Under the pieces are notes generated by a model. It was not told the DNA's origin and searched no databases. It was given only the letters and a program-made list of their open reading frames with translations. Made by a program: the position numbers and the translations under genes. Positions 12,005 to 24,065 of a stretch of 64,000 nt of DNA are shown piece by piece; positions within the stretch are counted from its first letter, which is position 1, and every line of letters begins with the position of its first letter. The DNA lies in assembly GCA_948474755.1 (NCBI GenBank), contig CAOLHI010000419.1, forward strand, positions 434,001 to 498,000, read 5' to 3'. This DNA is from Ctenosaura bakeri. Lineage: Eukaryota; Chordata; Lepidosauria; Squamata; Iguanidae.

Positions 12005-13140
12005 AGCATCTATTGTCCTATAAGGATTGGAAGTCTCTGCCACTGGTAGTAATCTCACCTGTTCTGTTCATATCTAGTCTGGTAATGCTCTTGTACAGAC
12101 ATCCATGTACAGACATCCATGTGCAGACTTCACAACGAGTCATAGACAGTACAGCTAACTGACGTGCAAAATATATGGAAACCTAAAGTAACTCAGTTAT
12201 CAAATTTGACTAAATAGAGGGTTCACACATACCTGTTAATCACTTGCTAACTACAGGTGAATGTCATATAACTGATGGAACTATATTATTACCTGCTGTA
12301 ACCTCAAATAATTTTTTCATCACATGTTCATTTTGATAAAAATATATAAAGGAATCTGATAGTTTCTTGAAACTGAGAGAAATAAATTTGCAGCATTAAC
12401 TTATTCACTCAGGCTACTTCCTCAGATGCATCTGTCTATGGTTGTGTTACAGATTGTTGTAGTGCTGAATTGGAAATGTCACTTTTTTTCTCCTAAGAAT
12501 TTCTGCATCTTTAACAGCAACATGGTAGGCAGGAACAATATGATCCTCTCCATACTGGGAATTGCCATATCTTTTGCAGCTGATCAGTGGAGGTGGTTGA
12601 GAATACTTTACAGATTGTTTAACATCAGATTTAACAATTTCTCCCCAATATTTGATGAAAACAACTGGAGATGAAACACACAAACACATACACACACACA
12701 CTGGGGAGGGGGGAGGCAGAGAGGCAGGCAGGCAGAAGTACACCCCTAATGAAATAAGTGAATATTAGAGTAATCCCATATAATACCAGTACTTTCCCAA
12801 ATCTGCACATATGTTAACTACCCCCTAGATGGTGGAACTGAAAGACAAATGTGAAAAGATTTGAATGGATCTCTTTAAACAAATCGATAGGAAATACTTC
12901 CTGCCATGCTAAGACTTTCCTCTGGTTTCTTAACATTTCTGTTTTGCTATAATCCTGCATTTACTATCACAGGAGGTGACAGTAATGTATATTGATGAAT
13001 TTGCTTAAAATACCATGTGCCTTTCCATTTGCCATGACATGATTTAGAAGGCACAATGCCAATCCAGCAAGAAGAGTCATGCTCACAGCTGTTCGCTGTA
13101 GTCTTCTATCTGAAGACTTAAATCAAGAGTGGGAAGCTTG
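12005..13140. other. No gene; contains a microsatellite cluster
   Basis: At 12675-12735 there is a compound microsatellite: a CA-rich run, a G-run, then AGGC repeats. A tandem 16-bp duplication (CATCCATGTACAGA-like) occurs near 12100-12125. Frames at 12426-12743 overlap the microsatellite and are not credible genes. Confidence 0.55.
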
Positions 13141-13226
13141 TGGTCCTCCAGATGTTATTAGACTCCAACTACCAGCATTCTCCACCATTTGCTAGCTAGG
13201 ATTTTTAGTCCAACAACATCTGTAGG
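13141..13226. mobile_element. Small palindromic repeat (CTCCAGATGTT family)
   Basis: The left arm starts TCCTCCAGATGTTATTAGAC. The right arm read in reverse starts TCCTACAGATGTTGTTGGAC. The two arms match imperfectly over about 35 bp around a short loop. Related sequence occurs at 48060-48182 and, as a fragment, at 49078-49110. It resembles an old foldback (MITE-like) repeat widespread in reptile genomes; its class is not resolved. Confidence 0.6.
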
Positions 13227-15302
13227 AATGCATCATTCTAACTCTGCTCTAAATCCAGTGATATTCTCTAGTAAAGTAGAGTAATTGAATAATGGAATTT
13301 TCTTAGGTGTTAACCTACCTAGTTACCATTTATTCAATGGTCTGTTCTGTTTGGGAGTAAACAACTAGGTGTAGGTCAAATGCATAACTTTTTTTTTTCA
13401 GAACTTGAGCAAGTGCTGGTGGGGCAACTAGAAGTTGTAGTCCAAAAAAGTGATGCTTATAAAAGGTGATGGTATCTATAAATCAACTTGGCAAGAGAAT
13501 CAGAATGCAAATTCCATTCTGCTTGGTATCTCGCATAGTTTTAATGGGATCACTTTCTGTCTTTGAGTAATGTGGCAATTCTCTCCTCATGTAAAATTTC
13601 CAGTTTATTGTGTGCTTATTTGTTTCTAATGCTCACATGGAAAATTCAATAAATACTTAATTAAAACTAATGAATGCAGTGTCATAAAATGAGACTGGAA
13701 ACAGAAGCGCAGTCTTAGGGATGCTCATATTTTCTAAATGGGTATTGAAATGATTTATAATTAAGTCAAGAAAACTGTAATAAAGTTGGGAGTTATGAAA
13801 TACGATGTTATCTGAAAATGAAGTCCTTATATTAATTCACCAACTGGCAACCGTGAGCCAAAGCAATAAGTGATATCTTAAAACACCATGAAAGATTTTT
13901 AAAAATGGAACTTATCTAAAGGAAAAAAAAAAAAATTATTAGATAAAAGGAGCAACAGCATAAATTACTCTGTTCCCATATAACTGTGTGCACCCCAAAA
14001 GCCATCTGAATTTTTATGACAGAAGTGCTACAAAAGAAAAGGTATAAATGGAACTGAAGAAGTCAAATAAGTTGCCAAGTGATTAAACTATTGCAGTTTA
14101 TTAGGGCTCTAATGCAATATTTTCCTGGGATATGAGAAAAAAGTTTTACAATGTGTAATATAGCAATTTTATAACTAGTGATCAATACTGACCTAACGGT
14201 AATAACCTGCTTGAAAATTTATAATCTTATTTTGCATTAAGTTTATTTTCTAAGGGCAGCAAGATAAAAATAGCTTCAATATTCATGTTTTAAGGTATGA
14301 TTTTGAGGTTGTAATTCCCAGAGATAAGCCTCATTGAAATCTGAAATTCTGAGTAGACACACCTAGGACTGCACTATTAAGAAACCAGTTGAAAGGTATG
14401 GAACACTTCTCACATCCCTTTGCCTTATGATATTGAAACATTTATGGATATGGAAGCCAAACTCAGAAAAGGAGAGGGGGGTTGGATCTGGCTGTTTTCA
14501 AGATAAAGTTTTAGGGAGCAAAGAATCCCTCCTTCCTGCCTTCCTTTTTTAAAAAAGCTCTCTGCAGTCACCTGTCCATGATTTCCAGATGACAGGGCAG
14601 ACCAAAATACCTATGGAACTGAAGTAAAATAATACAGGGATAGCATTGTTTATCCAGGCATTGTAACTATCTGAGACTGTAGAACTGAGCCTAGAAAAAG
14701 TACAGGAAATGTATGGCAAGATCCCAGAGGAAAGAATTAGACAAAAGAGAAGTTCTGTACCCTTTTGTCCAGTCCCAACAGACTTTAGAATAAGCTCCAG
14801 CATGTTCACTGGAGCTCTGAAGCCCGGACATGTGATCAACCAAGGTAATCCAGTGCTACCCTCACTTTTGGATAAATGTGAAGGTGCAACTTATGGTGTT
14901 CTGGGTAGTTATGGCTAGTTTGAGCCAGATGATTTTTATTTATTTTAAATTTAGAGGTCACCTTTGGCCAGCCAATACATTCTCATTTCCTGTAATACTA
15001 AGATATTATCTTCCTGTTTTTTTAAACAAAGAGAAATATTTTATTTCTAAATATTTATACTTTACAGTATAAATTTAACTTTATAGTTGCATATAAACCT
15101 AACACAGTGTACAAAATGCATATCTCCTTTTAAACTACAATGATTAAAAGGGTCTCCATGTAAACCTAGGAGGCAAGGGAGATGGGTTTGAGGTGATTCT
15201 AACAGCTGAGCCAATTCTTCCTTGAAAGCAGGATATACTGAATAGAGGGATGTAGGGGGAGTCACAAATAATTTGTCATTGAATTCCAATGGTGTAATTC
15301 CA
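13227..15302. other. No gene recognised
   Basis: Contains a possible half copy of the CTCCAGATGTT palindrome near 13395-13450 (AGAAGTTGTAGTCCAAAAA) and an A-run at 13921-13934. The 14549-14839 frame has no motif. Confidence 0.5.
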
Positions 15303-15306
15303 GCAT

Positions 15307-15466
15307 GATGTAGTGGTTTGAATGTTGGACTGTGACCTTGGAGACCAGGATTTAATTCCCTGCTAGGCCATGAAAATCCACTTGGTGTGTCACAGACTCT
15401 CAACCCCAGAAAACCAAATGATAGGTTCATCTTAGGGTTGCCATAAATAGGAAATGACTTGTATAG
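15307..15466 (+). mobile_element. tRNA-derived SINE
   Basis: The tRNA-like head includes GTAGTGGTTTGAATGTTGGA (A-box region) and GAGACCAGGATTTAATTCCC, a decayed B box (ideal GGTTCGAATCC). The 3' part ends CATCTTAGGGTTGCCATAAA then GGAAATGACTTGTA, matching the tail of the SINE at 650-890. The terminal CAA repeats are lost. The minus-strand frame of 145 codons over this SINE is fortuitous. Confidence 0.8.
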
Positions 15467-15470
15467 CATC

Positions 15471-15967
15471 ATTCCCAGGAGTATTATGGCCCACACCATG
15501 CAAGAAATGTGTCGAGCCTATGTAAAGTGTCTTGTTTGATCTGGGCATCTGCAAGTTTCTTTTTCAAAGCCTTTTTTTAAAAAATGGGAAATTTCAGCTA
15601 CTTAACATAATTAAACTAAACTAAAATATATCCCCTAGAAATAATGAAATAAACTTCATTAATGTTTGTCCAGTCCCAGATTTACTGATCATTTCAATTT
15701 CACCGCTGTGACAGGCTTTTATTCTTCCTCAGGTTGGTTTGGTAGTTCCAGTCCAATAAGGTACCCTGTCAATATCCCTTAGCCTGACTCCACTCTTTTA
15801 CTGAAGCCTTTGTGTAACAGGGCTAGCATCTTAAGTGTTCACTCAGAACTAAATACTTTATTTAAGATAGTGTGTTCTTTTTATTACCAGTAATTTTAGA
15901 TCATTCAGGCCAGCTCAGTAGTTATAAAAAAACCTGCAACATTTATAACAGAAACAATAGAAATAAA
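15471..15967. other. No gene recognised
   Basis: Contains AATAAA-like and C/T-rich segments that could belong to an old reverse-strand LTR split by the element at 15968. I could not establish ends. Confidence 0.35.
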
Positions 15968-16355
15968 GGCCCTTTCTGCATGGCATTTGCCATGTGAAAG
16001 GGCGCCTGGAGCGTCACGTGATTGTGAGGAGCGATCTGCATGATGCATTCACAATCGCGCGATGCTCCAGGGGCTGGCAGGTGCTGATCGTGCACTTTTT
16101 CATTTTCAGCTGGAAGCGGAAAATAGTGCACGATTGCGCATTGCTCCCAGGCCCCGTGCACACTTAGCTGGTGTGTGGAGCTTCCGGAGCTACACCAGTC
16201 TCAGGCTGTGCTGCAGAAGGAAGAGGTGAGGCTCTCGTGTGAGCAGGTAGCTCGTGCAGAGCTGAAGCAGCAGGGACATGAGAGCCTCTTGTTGGAGGCT
16301 GCTAGCGCAATCCCCACACCCCAGCGCCAGAAAAAGGGAAGGTGCAGAAAGGGTC
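15968..16355 (+). mobile_element. Long foldback element, subtype I
   Basis: A 388-bp element starting GGCCCTTTCTGCATGGCA and ending GGTGCAGAAAGGGTC, flanked by AAA (15965-15967 and 16356-16358). Its left end folds back at once: GCATGGCATTTGCCATG is a palindrome and the next bases return GAAAGGGC. This one-sided foldback defines the orientation of subtype I. The core holds a second hairpin around TTTTCATTTTCAGCTGGAAG. Confidence 0.85.
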
Positions 16356-17575
16356 AAAGTATCTTGTTAGAGCTCAGTTATAGTACAGTGTTGATACATT
16401 AACAGTTTAATCTTCTGACAGACTTTGACAATCAATCCCTGCTTTAAACAGCAGTTATTTGTCTTTTAATCACTCCCAAGCCACCCTTTTTGACTAGTTC
16501 TCACTAGTCATATAGAAACTTTGCCTTATATAGAATTCCTTTTATACATAAATGCCTCCCATGCATACCATTGTGCCGGCTTTCATTCTTGAGATGCAAT
16601 TCCTGTTCTTAGGAACCCTTCATCAAATTTCACTGGTATTCCAAATAACTAACCCCCCAAAGCAATTTTGTCACAACCCTCTACCCTAAAAATGTCTAAA
16701 TGAACAAATAAAAAATGTTGGGCCTGTCTGTAGCGTACATTGTGCTTTGCCAAACTTCACATATATTGCCTGTCCTGTATGACTGTACACAAGAGGTATT
16801 AATAAGCACTGATTTCCACTGCCTGTCTGGGACTGTGAAAAGACAGATTGGTTGTTGTAACATACCCAAACCTCCTCCCTTCTTTTACAAAATATATCCA
16901 AATGACCAGGCAGTGGTAGAATCCAACTGACATTTCTATGTACATTCTATGATGAGTCAAACTCACAGAAAGCACCAGGTTGGCCAGCTTATTCACAGCT
17001 TTTGATTTACCAGTTTTAATTTTCTTTTCTGGAAGCTATTCCTTCCTATTTTTTTTTTTTCATCTGTTGTAAGATAAATTCCCTTTGTCCAGTTTAAGAC
17101 AGTCAAGAGGCAATACAGTCCCAAAACCTATTTAAATAGCAAATAATTTGCTTATTAATTTTATTTTATAAGCAATTAAATATTTCCAAACTTCTCTCTG
17201 CTTGGCTCTTTGATACATACATTGAACTGGAAAGTGGAGTTGTGATTCTCTTTCTAGTCTGAGGGCTTGCTCTACCAACATGCTGGCATTAACCTGACTG
17301 GTAAGCATCTAAGGAAGGCTCTGAAAAGGAGTATTTCCTCCTCTAGGAATGTGAGAGTCTTGCATATCTAGGCATAAGAGTAATTAAAAATGCAAGTGTT
17401 GGTAGCCTATTGTTGAGACACATAGACAATGAGTTTCTGGCAACCTGTCAAACCTTGTAGAATTGAAAATAAGACACTATGGTTTATCACAATTGCAAAG
17501 AATCAGGAAGGGTGCAGTATATGCATGGTGGCCTGTATTCAGTGAAGAAAGTCACAAGCCACACAGCTTTGGTAG
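16356..17575. other. No gene recognised
   Basis: No motif-bearing frame. A T-run occurs at 17048-17060. Frames at 16686-16996 have no recognisable similarity. Confidence 0.45.
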
Positions 17576-17772
17576 GGCCTTTCCTCACTACTGTGTTACA
17601 GTACTATAATTCCACATTCAACATCCCATGGAATTCTGGGGTTTGTAGTTGACTGAGGCCAAAGAGCTCTCTGGCTGAGAATTTGAAGGTCCCTCCCTAA
17701 ACTTAAAAATCCCAGGATTCCATAGCTGAAACTGAAATAATAGCACTATAGCAGTGTAGTGCAGAAAGGTCC
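17576..17772. mobile_element. Short foldback element (202-bp family), slightly shortened
   Basis: A 197-bp hairpin-forming element starting GGCCTTTCCTCACTACTGTG and ending GTGCAGAAAGGTCC. The inner arms contain TGGGGTTTGTAGTT and its inverse, as in the other short copies. The flanks (TAG on the left, ATG on the right) do not match, so the target duplication is not readable here. Confidence 0.75.
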
Positions 17773-18037
17773 ATGTATATGCTAAAAAAAGAGTCCTACT
17801 TGTTCTCATCTGAAAAGCAGTGTGGACTTTTCAGAGAAATGAATCACAGGGATATGTGAAAATCACTGTTTTGCTTTAGTCAACAATAATTTCCTCTACT
17901 TCACTCAAAGCTCCAGTGTCACCTGAACCCTTCAAGACTTAATATGCTGTAGGCATGGTATTGCAAATGTAACACTTATTGGGCAGTGCCAACTATAGGT
18001 CCTCAAAGATTATGATCTAAAATACAGTCTAGGAATT

Positions 18038-18062
18038 TCTCTCTCTCTCTCTCTGTTTCTCT
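18038..18062. repeat. (TC)n microsatellite
   Basis: A run of TC dinucleotides starting near 18038, then interrupted CT/TTTC units. Confidence 0.8.
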
Positions 18063-18126
18063 TGATATTGTCATCAGTCCTGATATAGACACAAGCTAAT
18101 TCTTGTCCGAGATGGGATAAAGCAGA

Positions 18127-18345
18127 GCAGTGGCGGACCTTGGAGTGTGTGGAGGGGGCGCGGTAGGGGGCGGAGCTATGGTGTGAAAGGCATGGCCACT
18201 GTGCACAGGGGTGTGGCTGCAGTGTGGGGGGGCATGGCCAGGGCGTGTGGAGGTGTGGCCAGGGCACATGGGGGTGTGGCTGTGGGCCAGGACACCCCGA
18301 AAACATTGCTGCTCAGGGCAAATTGCCCCCCTCTGCCCCCAGGTC
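18127..18345. repeat. G-rich minisatellite-like repeat
   Basis: Degenerate units of about 18-22 bp built around GGTGTGGC and CATGGCCAGGGC repeat through 18170-18290. They are bordered by AGTGGCGGACCTTGG on the left and GGCAAATTGCCCCCC on the right. The frames of 98-114 codons read through it are low-complexity artefacts. The bordering sequences suggest a known reptile interspersed repeat with an internal tandem expansion, but I cannot name it. Confidence 0.6.
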
Positions 18346-19628
18346 CCTATGTGACTGAAACAGAGATTATTGAGAACCAGAGAAACTGTTTTGACAATTG
18401 TCATTGTAAACCATGGTTCTCAAGCAATCTTCAGGCAATTGTTCCATATCTTAATTTATGGAACCTACAGGTATTTTCATGTAACACTTAACTATACCTA
18501 AGCAAAACAACCCATGGATAAAGCCAAACTGTATGTGGTATTAAGCAATATATTTGTATTTAACATTCATTAAAAAAAAAGAAGGAAAGAAAGAAAAGAA
18601 GGAAGGAAGGAAGGTAGGGAGGAAGGAAGGAAGGATATGTAAAATACATTAGCTGGTATGTGTATTGAGAGTTAATATGGGAAGAATTTGCCACTTTTGT
18701 CTCTGCTGGGGTTTCAAGGGAAGTCCCTTCTTTGCAGCTGCTGTTTGCATGGGGGAGTAAATTCATCATTGATAGTCAGTGCAAAAATCCAAGTGAATTG
18801 TTCAATTAATCTCCACACTTCCTCTATTTCTATTTATTCATCTCTCCCAATTGATTCAATTTGCATTATTTTTTTAAATGCACATTAAATTAAAATATTA
18901 TTTACTTCTAAATATAGATTTTGCCTAAAAATTAACATCTTTTCAAAACCCTAGTGCCTAATGACAGGTATCCACACTATTATGGGACCGGAGCAGCAGT
19001 TTTACTCCATAGGAAATGCCTGTGGAAACCACACCTCACTCTTGAACCAGTTGATAGGTCCTTCTCACCTTTACATCACTTGGACTTTTCTGATGTTGTT
19101 TCTGATAACTCTTGACTCCTACACAAATCTCCTTCGCCTTTGTCCCTTTTCTAAATATCAACTAGTTTGCTTTCTTCTCTCCTCTTCAACCTTTGCTAGT
19201 AGTTTGCTAGTGGTTCTGTGAATCTAGAATCTACCGGTTTTTGCAACACATAGTCAATAAGCAATTACCTTTTAAATCCTTTGGTGTGATCTCTTAGAGC
19301 CTACAGCTATCTCTATCCTCCCTTAAATCTGATACTGCTGTTTTTGCTCTCCTTGTAGCTCTTGCTACTGCCTTGCCCATTGGACATTTAAATCTTGGCA
19401 GACAGAGTGTGGGAGCACCTACTACCAAGGTGCAATGAACCTATTCTGGTTCTTATTGCAGACTTGCAAGGAGCTAAGGTACTGAAATTATTTTAGGGGT
19501 AGAATTCAATTCATCTGATAGCAACTTTAAAGTGTGAAATAAACACAGAGCAGATTCACCACATCCTTGACAGGGAAGCAATTGGCTACCATTGGCACCA
19601 CTTTGAATCATTCTCATCTCAAGTTAAT
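18346..19628. other. No gene; purine microsatellite inside
   Basis: A GAAA/GGAA tract occupies about 18570-18634. The remainder shows no recognisable element. Confidence 0.5.
18570..18634. repeat. (GAAA/GGAA)n purine microsatellite
   Basis: An A-run is followed by GAAA and then GGAA tetranucleotide repeats on the plus strand, with few interruptions. Confidence 0.85.
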
Positions 19629-20100
19629 TAGGGATGTAATTCTTCACTACATTTCTTCTTGAAATTAGCAACAAGTAATTTCAGCAATTTTCTTTTTACT
19701 GCAAAAAAGTCTTCAAAAACCACACAGTTTTTGAAGGCTATTCACAATCTGGAGTTATTCGCAGAAAAATCATATTAGGTTATTTTGCACAGGGATAATA
19801 ATGACTGCACAGAAAATTCTGTTTTCTGTGCAAAAAAATGCTTTTTTCTTTGCAAACCAACTATGTGCAAGTTTTAAGTAGACTAAATCCCCAACTATGA
19901 CATTTTCTGTGCAGAAAAAAGGATTTTTGGCACAGAAGTTAATATTTCTGTGTTGGTTTGTTATTTTCTGTACAGAAAATGCAGTTTTCTGTGCAAAATA
20001 ATCACATGCAAATTTTGCACAGAATCAGTCCTGAACTGCAAAGATTGTCATTAGTCCAGAATTCTTCAGGATTTCTCAACAATTGAAAAACATGTTTTTC
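19629..20100. mobile_element. Palindromic family D element, uninterrupted copy
   Basis: About 470 bp. It starts AGGGATGTAATTCTTCACTA. The two ends are related as imperfect inverted repeats: the left inner arm has GGCTATTCACAATCTGGAG and the right inner arm, reversed, has a matching CAATCTTTGCAGTTCAGGA. The centre repeats a self-complementary unit of the form TTTTCTGTGCAGAAAA several times. Other copies are at 57484-57945 and 46272-46862. The left 45 bp act as an uninterrupted reference for the 46296 insertion. The transposon class is not determined. Confidence 0.65.
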
Positions 20101-20332
20101 AACCATTTTAAAAATATGTTTGTATATTACTTCCATTCCTATGATTAATTTAGGTTCAGCTGATTTGGCTACAGCAGCACAAAACAGAGGCAAGTTATAC
20201 TAAAACCAGTTATACTAAAACCTTTCCACTCTTTTCCATATGGAAAAAATAAAAATAAATCATGTCTCACTATACTTTTTTCTTGTCCTATCACCCAGTG
20301 AGATGGGGAAAAAAAATCAGCACTATTATGCT

Positions 20333-21110
20333 TCAGTCCACATGATGCATTATTATGAAATCATATGACTGAACATCAGTCATGCAACGCTGGACCTGGG
20401 CATTCTGCCACTTCATGATATGCAGCCACTTCAATGCTGTATGATCTGTAATTAAGCTGAATGGATTGTACGATAAATAATATTGCAAAGCATAAATTGC
20501 CCACTTCATGGCCAGAACCTTCTTCTCTGCCATTGAATAATAACATTCTTGAGGGAAGATTTTTTTTAAAAAACCCCACTTTAATTAATCACACAGTACT
20601 CCAAAATATCATAAATGTGCTCCCAGATGCACCTTGAAGATATTCCTAGCTAAAACAAAATATATCCTGATGTCAGACTTCATTATCAGTCTGATGATCA
20701 AACAGGCACTAAAGACTATACAGATGAGGGCATTCTGATGCCAAAAGTCACAGGCTCCCTGATTTTTTTTCTGAGAGATACATCATTAAGGATACCAATG
20801 TGGAATACAGTGGTATAAAATAGCTATAGTTACCTAAGGTCCTAAAAGCTTGCAAATTTGTTTCTTAATGGAAAGCAGGAAAATGTCTTGCAATGTTTGA
20901 AACTTGCTCACCTTAAGCAGGAGTACTCCCTGTCCCTCCACACAGCCTAAATACTTTAGCTGAGCCCAGAGAATATCACATTTAGCTGAAAGTGTGACTT
21001 AACATCTTGAACTCTGCCTAGTATCATGTCCAAATAGCTCATAGGGTCCATCCAGATACTGCTAAAGATGATCATATAATGTATCTATTCTACAGCAAGC
21101 TCCTGGAAAG
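20333..21110 (-). pseudogene. Ty3/Gypsy pol fossil (reverse transcriptase end to RNase H)
   Basis: The minus-strand frame 20533-20333 contains 'KVLAMKWAIYALQYYLSYNP' and then 'LITDHTALKWLH', the family pattern of the Gypsy RNase H domain, including the second Asp of the active site in TDH. Going upstream (higher coordinates), decayed pieces in shifting frames resemble the connection after reverse transcriptase ('LKYLG', 'IKKQICKLLG'). At least two frameshifts and several stops occur. No LTRs were found around it. RNase H removes the RNA strand during reverse transcription; this copy is dead. Confidence 0.8.
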
Positions 21111-21316
21111 GTGCTGATATGTATTCTATCAGTCTTTGGAATGTGCTGCAGTTGCACATTCAGTTTAATATCTAATTTGACCCTAGGTCATACTGAATGT
21201 TTGAAGCTGCTTTATACACACTCTCCTAAATTGCTGATTTATTCCTGAAGCCCAGACTCCAGGTGGGAAAGTAAGAAAAAGGCTTAGGCACCAGGTGGGT
21301 TAGGAGAAGAAACAAA

Positions 21317-21518
21317 GGGCCTTTCCACCCTAGACTGTTATAACACTATTATTCCACTTCCAACATCCTGTGGAAGTCTGGGGTTTGTAGTTTACTGAGG
21401 CCAAAGAGCTCCCTGGCTGAGAATTCTAAATGCTTTTCCCTAAACTGAAAACCCCAGGATTCCATAGGATGTTGAAAATGGAATCATACCACTATAACAG
21501 TGTAGTGCGGATAGGCCC
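21317..21518. mobile_element. Short foldback element, full length (202 bp)
   Basis: Starts GGGCCTTTCCACCCTAGAC and ends TGCGGATAGGCCC, flanked by AAA on both sides (21314-21316 and 21519-21521). The arms pair for about 80 bp around a short loop, so almost the whole element can fold into one hairpin. Confidence 0.85.
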
Positions 21519-23389
21519 AAAGTCTCAGGGTCTTTTTTTTTTTAAACATTATTTTATTCGTCCAATTAGCCCAAGCTTCTTCAGGGCCTGATAAAGGATA
21601 AAAGAAAGAAAATGAACAATATATGCCTTCTATTGAGTGTTGCCAATCTTGGTTTTTTTACTAGATCAATTAAGACTGATCATATGGGCTACAGTTGACA
21701 GAGAGTTTGATATGTTAAAGGGGAAAGATCCAACTTTTTCAATGCATGCTGGGAGAAATGTTAATCAGGAAGAAGGCAAGTTTAAGACAATTTGGTGCCT
21801 GACTGAGAGTAAATGAAGTTTTTATGTGCTCAGCCTCTACTATCTAGTATTACTAATATCTCCAAAGCCAGATGGAACGCTTGTGGGAAAGACTATCTGT
21901 TTTTTTTGCACTTAGTTAGTTTGTGTGTATGTAAAAAAAAAATCTTTCGCAGTACTGTGTCCAAATATGAAGAATTTTACAATAGTTAATTTTTTAAAAA
22001 ATAATCAGGTGTCTAAACTGGTATCCCACCTTTCTCAGAACTGGTCCCAATCAATCAGTTAAGTAAGTAAGCAAGCAAGCTAGCTATTAATTTTCTAAAT
22101 TATGGCTAATTCTGCCCCATTACTTCAAGAAAGGTGCACTCACTGTGTGCACCATCAAGCAAAACACAGTTACACACCGCTTGTATTTTGGGGAGCAGGA
22201 GCTCCATGATATTAACAGAACATTTTGTGAAACAGGTGCTGAGATCAGAGAATGCTACTTTCTGAAAAGAGCCTAAGCAGCCCCTCCCATTTTACTTTCT
22301 GTTTGTTTTAACAAGAAGATACACTATTTAAAAATAGAAAGCCAATTTTGATGTATTGCTGGTTTATTCTTCAGTTTATGTCCTTCTAGGCTCTATAGCA
22401 ATTTTCTAAATATTTTTTTTTCCTTTCTTATAGTCAAGGTGACATTATTATGAAGGCTAGGATTACAATCAAAGTTCAGGAAATATTTGCTTTATCTAAG
22501 TAAAGGATAGTCAAAGTCCTTTGCTTATACTGTCTTACCTTAAGACATTTTATTAAGTAGCCACTCTGAGTGGTATGAACTAATACTGCAATATTATTAT
22601 GAAGACTTGGCTCCACTCCTTACACATAGCTTACATTTTACTAAGAATGATTTTGAAAGTTGTGTTCAGTAACTTAAGAAATACAAACCTTGATTCCCTC
22701 TTGTATGATAAATTCAGAAAGCATTTAAAATTCTTCTTTTTCTCAGCATTTTTTCTGATCCTGCATTATCAGGAAAAATCAACCAAGTGAATATGGGTCA
22801 TTTTTGTTGTTGTTGCTGCTGTTTTCGTTGTCTCAGGATTACCAAACTAGTTAAAGCTCTATGTGAAAGATGTACAGCCTAGTATCAGTAACTCTGAAAG
22901 GGTAGGTCAAGGATTTTTCGGGTAGTGTGGAATGCTTTCAATTTTTTTTCTTCTTTAAGGCTGCCATCAACATGTTTTAGATAATTGACAGTTCTAGAAC
23001 TGGGAAAGTAATAAGTTGTCAAGAAGATGGAGTTCCTTTGGACAAGTTGAGATAGAGATAAGATGAACAGAGATTGACCTTAAGCCATAAACCGATTGCA
23101 CACTATAGAGTCTTGATGAAAGGCCTCCACTGATTTCCCAGGAGTATTTTCAAGCATTCACACTAGCTAAATGGATCTGAGACATCAGAATAAAAAGCAA
23201 ATTTCAACCCCAGGCCTCAGTCTTGACAGTACTGGAATGAGGGTTCAGTAGCTTCAGTTACCTGCCAAGCTCAGCATCCCAGTTGAGCCTTCTGGCCCTG
23301 TTATTCCATCAGTACCTTCCGTATACTAGTTCCCCATCTCTTTTGAAGCTTAGCTGAAGGCATCACTTCTGATGCTTATTTATTTACTA
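21519..23389. other. No gene recognised
   Basis: Contains a short (AAGT/AAGC)n tract near 22060-22085 next to a TATCCCACCTTTCTC fragment, probably the tail of an old L2-like insertion. The 22599-22790 frame has no motif. Confidence 0.5.
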
Positions 23390-23591
23390 GGCCATTTCCA
23401 CACTACACTGTTATGGTGCTATTATTCCACTTTCAGCATCCTTTGGAATCCCAGGGTTTGCAGTTTAGGGAGGGGCATTTAGGATTCTGAGCTAGAGAGC
23501 TCTTTGGCCTCAGTAAACTACAACCCCCTGAATTCCACAGGATGTTAAAAGTGGAACAATAGCACTATAACAATGCAGTGAGGAAATAGCC
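23390..23591. mobile_element. Short foldback element, full length (202 bp)
   Basis: Starts GGCCATTTCCACACTACACT and ends GAGGAAATAGCC. The flanks CTA and TAA share TA only, so the 3-bp duplication has probably mutated. The inner arms carry CCCAGGGTTTGCAGTTTAGG and its partner. It lies in opposite internal orientation to the 37233 copy. Confidence 0.82.
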
Positions 23592-23811
23592 TAAGTATAG
23601 TAGCTACTGTTGCTGAGGAGAATAATTAACCATCATTGATGACCATTCAGGTTTGACTGCTCTGGAAGAGAAAAGTGCATTTCCCTGCGTGCTCAGATGT
23701 TCTTCATGTTCTTCACACTTGCCCTCAAGAAGGCATACCTCTCCTGATCAGCTGCCAAACACATTCATCTGTGTTGATGGAAAAAAAAAAGGGGGTATCA
23801 CAAGTTTCTCA

Positions 23812-24065
23812 ACATTAATTTTGTACATACCACATAATCTATATTTTAAGTCACACTATCTCAAATGAACCCTCCAAACTATGTCAAAATTCATTGAAAA
23901 AAATAATTACAGTGTCTCCCATTGGCCCACCAAAGTGAATTTTCTGTATACCACAGAATCTATATTTTTAGTCAGACCATCTCAAACATGCCTGCCAAAT
24001 CAGGTGAAAATCTATCCAGCCATTTTATGCAGTAACAAACAGACAGGCAAAACTTAATTTCATTG
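23812..24065. repeat. Degenerate tandem pair, possible LINE 3' region
   Basis: Two diverged units of about 120 bp (about 23815-23935 and 23937-24055) share TACCACATAATCTATATTTT and the following CTCAAA..CC(C)CCAAA segment. The second ends with CAAACAGACAGGCAAAACTT. Tandem 3' units of that kind followed by CAGACAG occur in RTE/BovB-type LINEs. That assignment is tentative. Confidence 0.4.

Noticed and set aside
15062..15499. 145-codon minus-strand ORF
   Set aside because: It overlaps the SINE at 15307-15466 on the opposite strand and has no independent motif.
18010..18491. Proline/histidine- and glycine-rich ORFs of 98-114 codons
   Set aside because: They are translations of the G-rich minisatellite-like block.
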